A stretch of DNA of 64,000 nucleotides from Streptomyces tardus (lineage in GTDB: Bacteria; Actinomycetota; Actinomycetes; Streptomycetales; Streptomycetaceae), in assembly GCF_018101125.2 (NCBI RefSeq), contig NZ_JAELVF020000001.1:3712720-3776719 (forward strand). Direction: 5' to 3'. The notes below the pieces were generated by a model. That model made no database searches, was not told the DNA's origin, and saw nothing but the letters and a program-made list of their open reading frames with translations. Shown here piece after piece: positions 44,322-51,579 of this stretch. The first letter of the stretch is position 1. Every line of letters starts with the position of its first letter. The position numbers and the translations under genes are program-made.

Positions 44322-45109
44322 GGCGACTCCGTGGCGGACTCGATGAGGTGGCGCACGAGAGCGATCAGGGCCTGCACCGAGGAAGTGTGGTCCCGTGCGT
44401 CGCAGTTGACCACCGGCGTGTGGGGGAGCAGGTCGAGGGCGTCGTGGAGATCCTCGTACGCGTGCAGGGGGCTGTTGGGGAAGTGGTTGACGGCGACCGC
44501 GAACGGCAGGTCCAGATCCTCCAGATGACCCAGCGCGTCGAAGGAGGCCTCCAGGTCTCGGGTGTCGATGAGCGCGAGCGCGCCGAGGGCGCCCTTGGCC
44601 AGGTCTCGCCAAGCGGGCAGGAACCGCTGCTGGCCGGGGGTGCCGAAGAGGTAGAGGACAAGCTCGTCGCCGAGCGTCATCCGCCCGAAGTCGAGTGCCA
44701 CCGTGGTGGTCTTCTTGTGCGGGGCCGCGGTGTCCACCCGGGCGCCCGCCTTGGTCATGGTCGCCTCGGTGGAGAGCGGCCTGATCTCGGAGACCGTGCC
44801 GATCAGCGTGGTCTTGCCGACTCCCAGCGGCCCGACGACGAGGATCTTCGCCGCACCGGTGACGGTGGGGCGGACGTACTGCTCGGCGGTCGGAGCGGCG
44901 GTGTGCGCCGGGCCGGGGTACGCGGCGTGCCGGCCCTCCGGGTGCTCGGCGGACCGCTCGGCGAGCGGGTCGGACGGTGCTGTGCGGGACATTGCGGCGG
45001 CCTCCGGTGCCGGTGCGGCGGGACGGTTCCGGGGCGCGGGTTCGGTCCGTGAGCCGGGGGCGCCGGAGCGGCCGTCGCCCGGGGTGTCACAGGCGGCTTT
45101 CGAGCCCAT
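44318..45109 (-). CDS. cvnD: Conservon GTPase (CvnD-type, Ras-like)
   Basis: A 263-aa small GTP-binding protein of the conservon type, thought to act with CvnA-C in a membrane-associated signalling complex. A Pro/Ala-rich N-terminal extension of about 70 residues precedes the G domain. G1 is VVGPLGVGKTTLIGT near residue 92, G3 is LFGTPGQQRF near 156, and the G4-like segment is AVNHFPNS. The start ATG lies 23 bases inside the end of cvnC. Its stop overlaps the P450 start. The N-terminal extension could also be read from a later ATG (MSRTAPSD). Confidence 0.92.
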   Translation of the reverse strand: MGSKAACDTPGDGRSGAPGSRTEPAPRNRPAAPAPEAAAMSRTAPSDPLAERSAEHPEGRHAAYPGPAHTAAPTAEQYVRPTVTGAAKILVVGPLGVGKTTLIGTVSEIRPLSTEATMTKAGARVDTAAPHKKTTTVALDFGRMTLGDELVLYLFGTPGQQRFLPAWRDLAKGALGALALIDTRDLEASFDALGHLEDLDLPFAVAVNHFPNSPLHAYEDLHDALDLLPHTPVVNCDARDHTSSVQALIALVRHLIESATESP

Positions 45110-45443
45110 CGAGAACCTTTCTCAGCAGCACTACATCGTTGCGGGCGGTGGGAGCGGCGGGCGGTCGCACCAGCGCGAGCCCCCACTCCACCAGGTCGGC
45201 GAGCAACACCTGTACGACGGAAGGGGGTTGGCCCAGGTGGGCCGACACCTCGGCGACGGAGAGCATGCCCTGGCAGTGCCGCAGGATCCTGCGGTACTCG
45301 GGTTGCAGCGTCGGCGGGGGCGGCACCTCGGAAGCCGTCACCAACGACTCCCAGGGCAGCACCTCACCCTTCGTCCCCGCCCGGCCGCCGGTGATGACGT
45401 ACGGGCGGACGGCGGAGCTCGTCTGCTCATCCCAGCCGCTCAT
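45087..45443 (-). CDS. cvnC: Conservon DUF742 protein (CvnC-type)
   Basis: A 118-aa DUF742 protein with a winged-helix-like core: RPYVITGGRAG near the N-terminus, then YRRILRHCQGMLSVAEVSAH and VVQVLLADLVEWGLALVRPP. Such proteins are always found between the roadblock and GTPase genes of conservons. Its start overlaps the cvnB stop by four bases and its end overlaps cvnD by 23 bases. Its exact molecular role is not established. Confidence 0.92.
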   Translation of the reverse strand: MSGWDEQTSSAVRPYVITGGRAGTKGEVLPWESLVTASEVPPPPTLQPEYRRILRHCQGMLSVAEVSAHLGQPPSVVQVLLADLVEWGLALVRPPAAPTARNDVVLLRKVLDGLESRL

Positions 45444-45886
45444 GACGACTGCGGTAGCGCATCCCGGGGCTCACTGCTCAGATGGCTGCCTATCTTCGCC
45501 ACCAGCAACTGCATCTGCTGCGCCACCAGCGCCACATCGGCCTCCAGGTCGGTGGCCACGCCCAGGTGCGCGCCGACCCCGGCGGAGGTGAAGAGGACGA
45601 ATCCGTACTCGGACTCCAGCATCAACTGCCGTACGCCCGCGCCCTCTCCGAAGAGCAGCCCCACCGTGGAGCGTCCGGTCATCGTCATGGCCGCGCAGGC
45701 CGCGGAGAGCGACTCGGCCTCCGCGACGCTCAGATCGGCGACCGAGCCGGTCAGCCCCTGCGCCGAGGCGTGCCCCAGCCGGAGTCCGTCCTCGGACACG
45801 ACCACCGCGTGTCTCACGCCGGGTATCTCGGTCAGCGGGCGCAGCATCCAGCCCAGATCGGGAAGCCGGGTAATGATTCCGCTCAC
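45440..45886 (-). CDS. cvnB: Conservon roadblock/LC7 protein (CvnB-type)
   Basis: A 148-aa roadblock/LC7-fold protein: LGWMLRPLTEIPGVRHAVVV at the start, then SEDGLRLGHA and a helix AESLSAACAAMTMTGRSTVG, ending with YGFVLFTSAGVGAHLGV. The family typically regulates small GTPases, consistent with the adjacent cvnD. The ATG at 45886 overlaps the stop of the C-terminal part of cvnA, which supports that fragment as the true end of cvnA. Confidence 0.93.
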   Translation of the reverse strand: MSGIITRLPDLGWMLRPLTEIPGVRHAVVVSEDGLRLGHASAQGLTGSVADLSVAEAESLSAACAAMTMTGRSTVGLLFGEGAGVRQLMLESEYGFVLFTSAGVGAHLGVATDLEADVALVAQQMQLLVAKIGSHLSSEPRDALPQSS

Positions 45887-46300
45887 GGTTGGTCTCCGTA
45901 GGGGTGCGGGGAGTGGTCAGGGAGGGGAGGGTGCGGGTTCGGTGGGACCCTCGGTGCCGTACTTCGCCGGGAGAGCGGTGCGTAGGGATCGGGGGGCGAC
46001 TGCTGCGGCGGCTCGCTCTCCGGGCGGTGCGGGATCTGCGGGGGCTGGGCCGGCCGGTTCCGCCCGGCGGTGCGGCTCTCGGGCACCGCGAGCTCGCCGC
46101 CGCGGGGCTCCGCCAGCTCGGCGCGACCGCGCCGGGTGCCGGAGAGCACGCTGGCCACCGAGGCACGGGCGGCCTCCGGGGTCCAGTCGTCCTGCGGCGG
46201 TGGCGGCTGCGGCGGACCGAAGGCGTCGAACGCGCTGCTCGGCCTGGGCATGCGGCCGGGCACCGGGCGCGGCTCCGAACCGGGCTCCCGGCGTCGGCTG

Positions 46301-46335
46301 CGGCGGACAGACGCTGCACGCGGTGCCCCCGGCGG
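46301..46335. repeat. Inverted copy (35 bp) of cvnA 47240-47274
   Basis: This piece is the reverse complement of the part of cvnA that encodes GGQTLHAVPP. It marks the left edge of the rearranged block and shares ten bases with the next inverted piece. Confidence 0.85.
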
Positions 46336-46447
46336 CTCGTCGCTCGGCGGTCGTCACGAGGAGCCGGCGCGCGAGCGGGCCGGCACCCACCCGCACCCGC
46401 GCGAGGAGGCTCCGCGCCCGCCGGCCGACCCGTCCCCGTACGCCGAG
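46326..46447. repeat. Inverted copy (122 bp) of cvnA 46719-46840
   Basis: Base-for-base reverse complement of 46719-46840, as far as I can compare by eye. It joins the direct copy at 46436 through a 12-base shared string. Confidence 0.9.
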
Positions 46448-46527
46448 GCGCCGGTCAGCTCCACGTTCAGGCCCAGCTCGCGCGACCAGCGTCCGACACA
46501 GGCCAGGCCCAGCCGCGGCACCGCGCC
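46436..46527. repeat. Direct copy (92 bp) of cvnA 46945-47036
   Basis: Same orientation as the original, 509 bases away, and identical by eye. It covers the end of the ATPase domain (GRWSRELGLNVELTGASAYG). Confidence 0.9.
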
Positions 46528-46618
46528 GTGGTGTTCGTACCGCACCGGCTGCTCACCGAGCCGCTGTCCCGGGAGCCCCGCCGGGAGGAGAACCCGCAGA
46601 CCCACCACGGCGGCTCGG
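46521..46618. repeat. Inverted copy (98 bp) of cvnA 46841-46938
   Basis: Reverse complement of the segment encoding VVFVPHRLLTEPLSREPRRE. It overlaps its neighbours by 7 bases (46521-46527) and 9 bases (46610-46618). Confidence 0.9.
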
Positions 46619-46666
46619 TGAGCAGCCGGTGCGGTACGAACACCACGGCGCGGGTGCCGCCGTACG
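46610..46666. repeat. Direct copy (57 bp) of cvnA 46895-46951
   Basis: Same orientation as the original, 285 bases away. It is the first foreign piece met when reading cvnA from its start. Confidence 0.9.
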
Positions 46667-47993
46667 GCGCGGAACCGGTGCGCGGGCCGGCGGGGTCCGG
46701 CTGACGGTGTGCGACCGGCTCGGCGTACGGGGACGGGTCGGCCGGCGGGCGCGGAGCCTCCTCGCGCGGGTGCGGGTGGGTGCCGGCCCGCTCGCGCGCC
46801 GGCTCCTCGTGACGACCGCCGAGCGACGAGCCGCCGGGGGCCGAGCCGCCGTGGTGGGTCTGCGGGTTCTCCTCCCGGCGGGGCTCCCGGGACAGCGGCT
46901 CGGTGAGCAGCCGGTGCGGTACGAACACCACGGCGCGGGTGCCGCCGTACGCCGAGGCGCCGGTCAGCTCCACGTTCAGGCCCAGCTCGCGCGACCAGCG
47001 TCCGACACAGGCCAGGCCCAGCCGCGGCACCGCGCCCAGCGTTGCCAGGTCCACGTCGTCGCGCAGCTGGCCGACGGCCTGCTGGAGTGTGTCCGGCGGC
47101 ATGCCGAGGCCCGCGTCGTCGATCTCGATGACCGCGCCGGCGCCGACCTCGCGCACCGTCACCACGACCTGGGTGCTGGAGGGGGAGAACACCGTGGCGT
47201 TCTCCAGGAGTTCGGCGATCGCGTGCATCATGCCCTCGACCGCCGGGGGCACCGCGTGCAGCGTCTGTCCGCCGTGCACCTCCACCCGGCCGAACTCGAC
47301 GATCCGCGACTGGGCGCCGCGTACGCAGTCGTAGAGCGAGACCGGTCGCGACTCGCGCCTTGCGGGCCAGATACCGCACATGACCAGGAGCGTCTGCGCC
47401 TTGCGGGTCATCTGCGCCGCGGCATGGTCGGCGCGCATGACCTCGGTCATCAGCCTCGGATCGCTGATGATCTTCTCGACGTTGTCCAGCACCTGGAGTT
47501 GGACCGTGGCCATGGCGTGCATGTTGCGGGCCACCGACTCGAAGGCTGCCTGTACGGAGTCGCGCAGCGCGCGTTCACGGCGCACCGCCTCGTCCGAGCC
47601 GAGCGCGTCGGTGACGGTCGCCAGCGCCTGGCTGAAGTCCTCGCCGACGACTGCCGGCGGCGTCAACTGCCCGGGTACGCCGTCCAGTCGGCGGCCTCCG
47701 CGCACCCGCCGGGAAATCTCCGGCATCCGTACGGAGGCGAGATGCCGCACCTCGCTCGCGCGCGCCGCCGCGAGTGCCGCGGCGCGCTCCTCGCGCTGCG
47801 CGGTCCCGCGGGCGGTTTCGCGCAGTCGCAGCGCCCAGCCGAGGAGCAGCGCCGCGACCGCGGAGCACCCTCCCGCCAGACCTCCCGCGAGCCCGCCGCC
47901 GGCGGCGAAGACCGCCGCCGCCGCGCAGCCGACGGCGAGGACACCGGTAAGGAGCCACCACCTTCCCCGGTTTGCCAACAGCCGACTCAGCAC

Positions 47994-48354
47994 TGGGACG
48001 TGGCTCCCTTCCAGGGTGGACGCGACCGCCCCCGACACGGACGCGGGCGTTCCGATCCTAAAAGCAACATACGAACTTAGGGCTACAGTTCGACAACTAT
48101 CGGTGGCGCGCGCATCGGAGTACACCCCGCTCGTGACATTCGTCAGCGGGGCGAAGTCGCCCCGCGGTCACCGGAGTTGGCCCTGACCAGCATGAACACC
48201 GCCGCTGTGGGCGGTTTTCGGGCGGCGGACGGGGCGTCCGGCTGTCACCGCGCGTACCCGTGGCCGCCGGGCCTAATCTGGAGGAGCAGGAAGCGGCAGC
48301 CGGGGTCGACCACGGATCCGGGGTGCCCGCCGTCTCGCTCAGGGAGAGTGCGCC
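47994..48354. promoter_or_regulatory. Divergent region cvnA / AraC-type gene with candidate cvn promoter
   Basis: A 361-base gap. For the leftward cvn operon, TTGTCG (48091-48096) and TATGTT (48066-48071) are 19 bases apart. Between them CGAACT (48072-48077) and AGTTCG (48087-48092) form an inverted repeat that could be an operator. The rest is GC-rich without clear sites; a G-rich ribosome site precedes the AraC-type gene. Confidence 0.45.
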
Positions 48355-49116
48355 GTGTCGCCGGAGGCCCGCACCCGGGAGTACCGGGAACGCCCGTCCC
48401 GCTACGGAGGCGGAGCGGTGCTGTGGAGCAGCGCGGGCGGCGGCAGCCCCGGTCTGGTGCTGCCGGACGGCTGCATGGACCTCATCTGGCACGAGGCCGC
48501 CGGGGCTCTGTACGTCGCCGGGCCCGACGCGCGAGCCCGGCCCACCGGTGCGGCCGTGCCGGGCACGGGCTGGGCGGGGGTGCGCTTCGCGCCCGGCGCC
48601 GCGCCCGCACTTTTCCGGGTGCCCGCCCACCGGCTCCGGGACCTTCTGGTGCCGTTGGACGCGCTGCTTCCCGCCGAGCGGGTCCGTCGGCTCTCCGGGC
48701 AGATCGCCGGCGCGTCCTCGCCCGCCGCGGCACTGGAGCGGGTGGCGCTCCGCCTCGGCGAGGACGCGTCTGCCGCCGACCCGCTCTGCCCCGCGTTGGT
48801 CGAAGGGCTGAACCGGCGGCGCTCGGTCGCCGACCTGGCCCGCCGCTCCGGGCTCGGCGAACGCCAGCTGCACCGCCGGTCGTTGGACGCCTTCGGCTAC
48901 GGGCTGGGCACCCTCGGCCGGATCCTGCGGTTCCAGCGCGCGCTCTCGCTCGCCTCCGCCGGATCGCCCCTGGCCGAGGTGGCGTACGAGGCCGGATACG
49001 CGGACCAACCGCACTTCGCCCGGGACGTCCGAGCCCTGACAGGCCTCCCGCCCACCGCGCTGTTCGCTGCCCGATCCGCGGACCGTACCGGGCCCCCGAC
49101 CCGCCGAGCGCCCTGA
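48355..49116 (+). CDS. AraC-family transcriptional regulator
   Basis: A 253-aa regulator with a C-terminal AraC-type double helix-turn-helix: SVADLARRSGLGERQLHRRS and EVAYEAGYADQPHFARDVRALTG. The N-terminal half (about residues 15-120, PDGCMDLIWHEAAGALYVAG) resembles the DUF6597-type sensing domain found in many such regulators. GTG at 48355 has GGGAG upstream. It diverges from the conservon, but no direct evidence links it to any neighbour. The ligand is unknown. Confidence 0.88.
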   Translation: MSPEARTREYRERPSRYGGGAVLWSSAGGGSPGLVLPDGCMDLIWHEAAGALYVAGPDARARPTGAAVPGTGWAGVRFAPGAAPALFRVPAHRLRDLLVPLDALLPAERVRRLSGQIAGASSPAAALERVALRLGEDASAADPLCPALVEGLNRRRSVADLARRSGLGERQLHRRSLDAFGYGLGTLGRILRFQRALSLASAGSPLAEVAYEAGYADQPHFARDVRALTGLPPTALFAARSADRTGPPTRRAP

Positions 49117-49354
49117 CCCGAACCGCACCGCTGTGCGCAGCGGGTGCGCCGCAGTGCCGTACGCAGCGGGGCCCGAGGGTCGGCCGACTGCGCAGGGCGC
49201 GCAGGCCGGTGCGACGCGGAAGCCGGGCGCGACCGCCGCAGATCGGCAGCGACGCGCAGCAGGGCTGCGCCCCCCCCCGAACCGGGCGCGGTCCGGAGCG
49301 CCGGGTGCGGCCCCGGGCCGGCTGCGGGCGGGGCGCCGGCGCCCCGCGGCGGGC
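49117..49354. other. GC-rich intergenic stretch with a C homopolymer
   Basis: Non-coding gap between the AraC-type and VOC genes. It includes a run of nine C (49270-49278) and several GGCGCGGTCCGG-like strings, and no gene or clear terminator. Confidence 0.4.
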
Positions 49355-49915
49355 TCACCCCAGTGGGGCGAAGAGCGAGACCGTGTTGCCGTCCGGGTCG
49401 CGGACGAGGGCGTATCGCTGGCCCCAGAACGCGTCCCACGGTTCCTTCTCGCCCGGGTGGCCGGCGGCCGTCAGCTCCGCGTAGGTGCGGTCCACGCCTT
49501 CCGGGCCGTCGCAGAGGAAGGCCAGACCCACCCGGCCCTCGCCCGCAGGCTCGCCGTCCGGTGTGATCGAGGCGATCAACTCCTCGCTGTCCCAGGCCAC
49601 TCGGATCCCGCCCGGGCCCACCGCCTCGACGTGGTCCTGGCCCTCGACCCCCTCGGGGGCCTCCAGCCCGAGTCGCCGGTAGAAGGCGAGCGCCGCCGCC
49701 ATATCTCCGGTGACCATGCCGATCATGTCCAGCCGCGGAGCCGTACCCGAAGGTCGCCCCTCGCCGCCGCCCGACCCCGCGACGTTCGCAGCCGGCCCGC
49801 TCGTGTCTGTCGCGCAGGCCTCGGCCGTCGCGCCTGACGTGTCCGTTGTGCCTGTCGTGCCGGCCGTCCCGTCGGCCGTGTCGGTCGTGCTGCTGTCCGT
49901 GCGGTTCGTGTCCAT
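49355..49915 (-). CDS. VOC-fold (glyoxalase/bleomycin-resistance type) protein
   Basis: A 186-aa product. Residues 65-186 form a vicinal-oxygen-chelate domain: RLDMIGMVTGDMAAALAFYR at the start, then FLCDGPEGVDRTYAELTAAG and RYALVRDPDGNTVSLFAPLG. Before it lies about 60 residues rich in Thr, Asp, Ser and Gly, which are unusual for this family. There is no good ribosome site at ATG 49915, so translation may begin further inside and the extension may be an artefact of an open frame. The ligand is unknown. Confidence 0.75.
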   Translation of the reverse strand: MDTNRTDSSTTDTADGTAGTTGTTDTSGATAEACATDTSGPAANVAGSGGGEGRPSGTAPRLDMIGMVTGDMAAALAFYRRLGLEAPEGVEGQDHVEAVGPGGIRVAWDSEELIASITPDGEPAGEGRVGLAFLCDGPEGVDRTYAELTAAGHPGEKEPWDAFWGQRYALVRDPDGNTVSLFAPLG

Positions 49916-50062
49916 GAACCGCACGCTACGAGCGCGGGGCCGCGGCCGTCTTGAACGATTCGGACATCCGGGGGCCCGCGCGGCACGCCCCCGCCTCGGC
50001 ACGATTCGGCCGCCACGGCCCTAGGGTCGGGGCGGACCACCCCCTGCCCCAGCGAGGACCAG

Positions 50063-50569
50063 ATGGACCGTGACATCGAGCTCAGGGTCGACCGAGAGGC
50101 CCACGCCGTACGAGTCGACACCCGCACCACACTGCTCGACCTGCTGCGGGACCGGCTCGGCAACATGTCCCCCAAGAAGGGCTGCGACCACGGCCAGTGC
50201 GGCGCCTGCACGGTGCTGGTCGACGGCCGCCGCACCCTCAGCTGCCTGCTGCTCGCCGCCCAGGCGTCCGACTGCGAGGTCACCACGGCGGCCGGGCTCG
50301 CGCCGGGCGGTGAACCGCACCCGGTCCAGCAGGCGTTCCTGGACCACGACGGCTACCAGTGCGGCTACTGCACGCCCGGCCAGATCTGCTCGGGCGTCGG
50401 CGTACTCGACGAGGCGGCGCGGGACGAGCCCAGTCATGTCACCGAGGACCTCACCGCCCGGGTCGCACTGGACCGCGAGGAGCTCAAGGAGCGGATGAGC
50501 GGCAACCTCTGCCGCTGCGGCGCCCACCCCGGCATCATCGACGCACTCGAAGAGGCGGCCCGGCAGTGA
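50063..50569 (+). CDS. Molybdenum hydroxylase, 2Fe-2S subunit
   Basis: The small iron-sulfur subunit (168 aa) of a xanthine-oxidase-family enzyme, carrying electrons from the Mo site to the FAD subunit. The plant-ferredoxin-like cluster motif is GCDHGQCGACTVLVDG near residue 40, with the fourth Cys in LSCLLLA. The second cluster motif is CGYCTPGQICS near residue 100 and CRCGAHPGI near 150. GTGA overlap links it to the next gene. The substrate (aldehyde, purine or other) is not evident. Confidence 0.93.
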   Translation: MDRDIELRVDREAHAVRVDTRTTLLDLLRDRLGNMSPKKGCDHGQCGACTVLVDGRRTLSCLLLAAQASDCEVTTAAGLAPGGEPHPVQQAFLDHDGYQCGYCTPGQICSGVGVLDEAARDEPSHVTEDLTARVALDREELKERMSGNLCRCGAHPGIIDALEEAARQ

Positions 50570-51579
50570 AGGAATTCAGCTACACGCGCCCCGACAGCGC
50601 GGAGGCGGCCGTCGCGGCCGTCGCGCAGGACCCGGACGCCGTCTATCTCGCCGGCGGGACCAACCTCGTCGACCACCTCAAGCTCGGTATCACCACGCCG
50701 GGTTCGCTCGTCGACGTCTCCCGGCTGGCCCTGGGCGACGTGGAGCCGACGCCGGACGGCGGGCTGCGCATCGGCGCCACCGCCCGCAACAGCGACCTCG
50801 CCGCCCACCCCTACGTACGGCGCCACTTTTCGCTGCTCGCACGCGCGCTCCTCGCCGGGGCGAGCGGGCAGATCCGCAACGTCGCCACCACCGCGGGCAA
50901 CCTGCTCCAGCGCACCCGCTGCGGCTACTTCCAGGACCCGGACGCCCGCTGCAACAAGCGCCGGCCGGGCGCCGGTTGCGCGGCGCAGGAGGGCTGGACC
51001 CGCTACCACGCGGTGCTCGGCACCTCCGAGCACTGCCTCGCGGCCCACCCCTCCGACATGGCCGTCGCCCTCGCCGCGCTGGACGCGGTGGTCGTCGTCC
51101 AGGGCCGGGAGGGCGAGCGGCGGGTACCCCTGACGCACTTCCACCGGTTGCCGGACGACCGCCCCGACCTCGAAACGGTCCTGGAACACGGCGAGTTGGT
51201 GACTGCGGTAGAGGTTCCCCCGCTGCCGTACGCCGACCGTTCCGCCTACCGCAAGGTGCGCGACCGCGCCTCCTACGCCTTCGCTCTGGTCTCCGTCGCC
51301 GCTGCGCTGGACGTGCGCGACGGCCGCGTCGCCGGGGTGCGGCTCGCCCTCGGCGGCGTCGGAACGGTGCCCTGGCGCGCGAGCGTCGCCGAGGAGGCGC
51401 TGGTCGGCGGACCGGCCACCGAAGAGGCGTACCGCGAGGCGCTGTTGGCGGAGCTCGCGCAGGCGAGCCCGCGGGAGGACAACGCGTTCAAGATCCCGAT
51501 GGCCCGCTCCACCGCCGTCTCCGTGCTCCGCCAACTCACCCAGGCCCCGCCCCCGGCGGGTCGGAGGGACCAGCCGTGA
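50566..51579 (+). CDS. Molybdenum hydroxylase, FAD-binding subunit
   Basis: The FAD subunit (337 aa) of the same enzyme. FAD-binding motifs: AVYLAGGTNLVDHLKLG near residue 30 and IRNVATTAGNLLQRTRCGYF near 105. It contains an extra Cys cluster (RCGYFQDPDARCNKRRPGAGC, then EHCLAAHPSDM) that matches the insertion carrying a 4Fe-4S cluster in PaoB/YagS-type enzymes. The C-terminal CO-dehydrogenase-flavoprotein domain follows. The GTG start overlaps the preceding stop, and its end overlaps the large-subunit start. Aldehyde oxidation is a reasonable guess by similarity of this insertion. Confidence 0.93.
   Translation: MKEFSYTRPDSAEAAVAAVAQDPDAVYLAGGTNLVDHLKLGITTPGSLVDVSRLALGDVEPTPDGGLRIGATARNSDLAAHPYVRRHFSLLARALLAGASGQIRNVATTAGNLLQRTRCGYFQDPDARCNKRRPGAGCAAQEGWTRYHAVLGTSEHCLAAHPSDMAVALAALDAVVVVQGREGERRVPLTHFHRLPDDRPDLETVLEHGELVTAVEVPPLPYADRSAYRKVRDRASYAFALVSVAAALDVRDGRVAGVRLALGGVGTVPWRASVAEEALVGGPATEEAYREALLAELAQASPREDNAFKIPMARSTAVSVLRQLTQAPPPAGRRDQP

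Larger units (their letters stand above)
45883..47993 (-). pseudogene. cvnA: Conservon sensor histidine-kinase-like gene, disrupted near its 3' end
   Basis: The 5' part (GTG 47993 to about 46667) encodes a CvnA-type kinase-like protein. Two membrane helices come first (RWWLLTGVLAVGCAAAAVF and a second). A DHAAAQMTRKAQTLLV helix follows, and a HATPase domain with HAIAELLENA, IEIDDAGLGMP and the ACVGRWSREL region. A Pro-rich tail then begins. The natural C-terminus (DDWTPEAARASVASVLSGT near 46190, ending at 45883 on the cvnB start) is in another frame. Between them, about 46301-46666 is a mosaic of copies of the gene itself in both orientations, and the 5' frame ends at a stop at 46467 after about 45 nonsense residues. 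The ATPase domain is intact, so a truncated protein may still be made. An assembly artefact is possible. Confidence 0.8.

Noticed and set aside
41704..45886. Natural-product gene cluster because of two adjacent P450 genes
   Set aside because: The genes are coupled to roadblock, DUF742 and GTPase genes, which is the conservon pattern, and no biosynthetic enzymes are present.
44703..48080. Plus-strand frame of about 1,125 codons across the conservon
   Set aside because: Antisense to cvnA-D. It stays open partly because the inverted copies put real coding sequence on the plus strand near 46300-46620.
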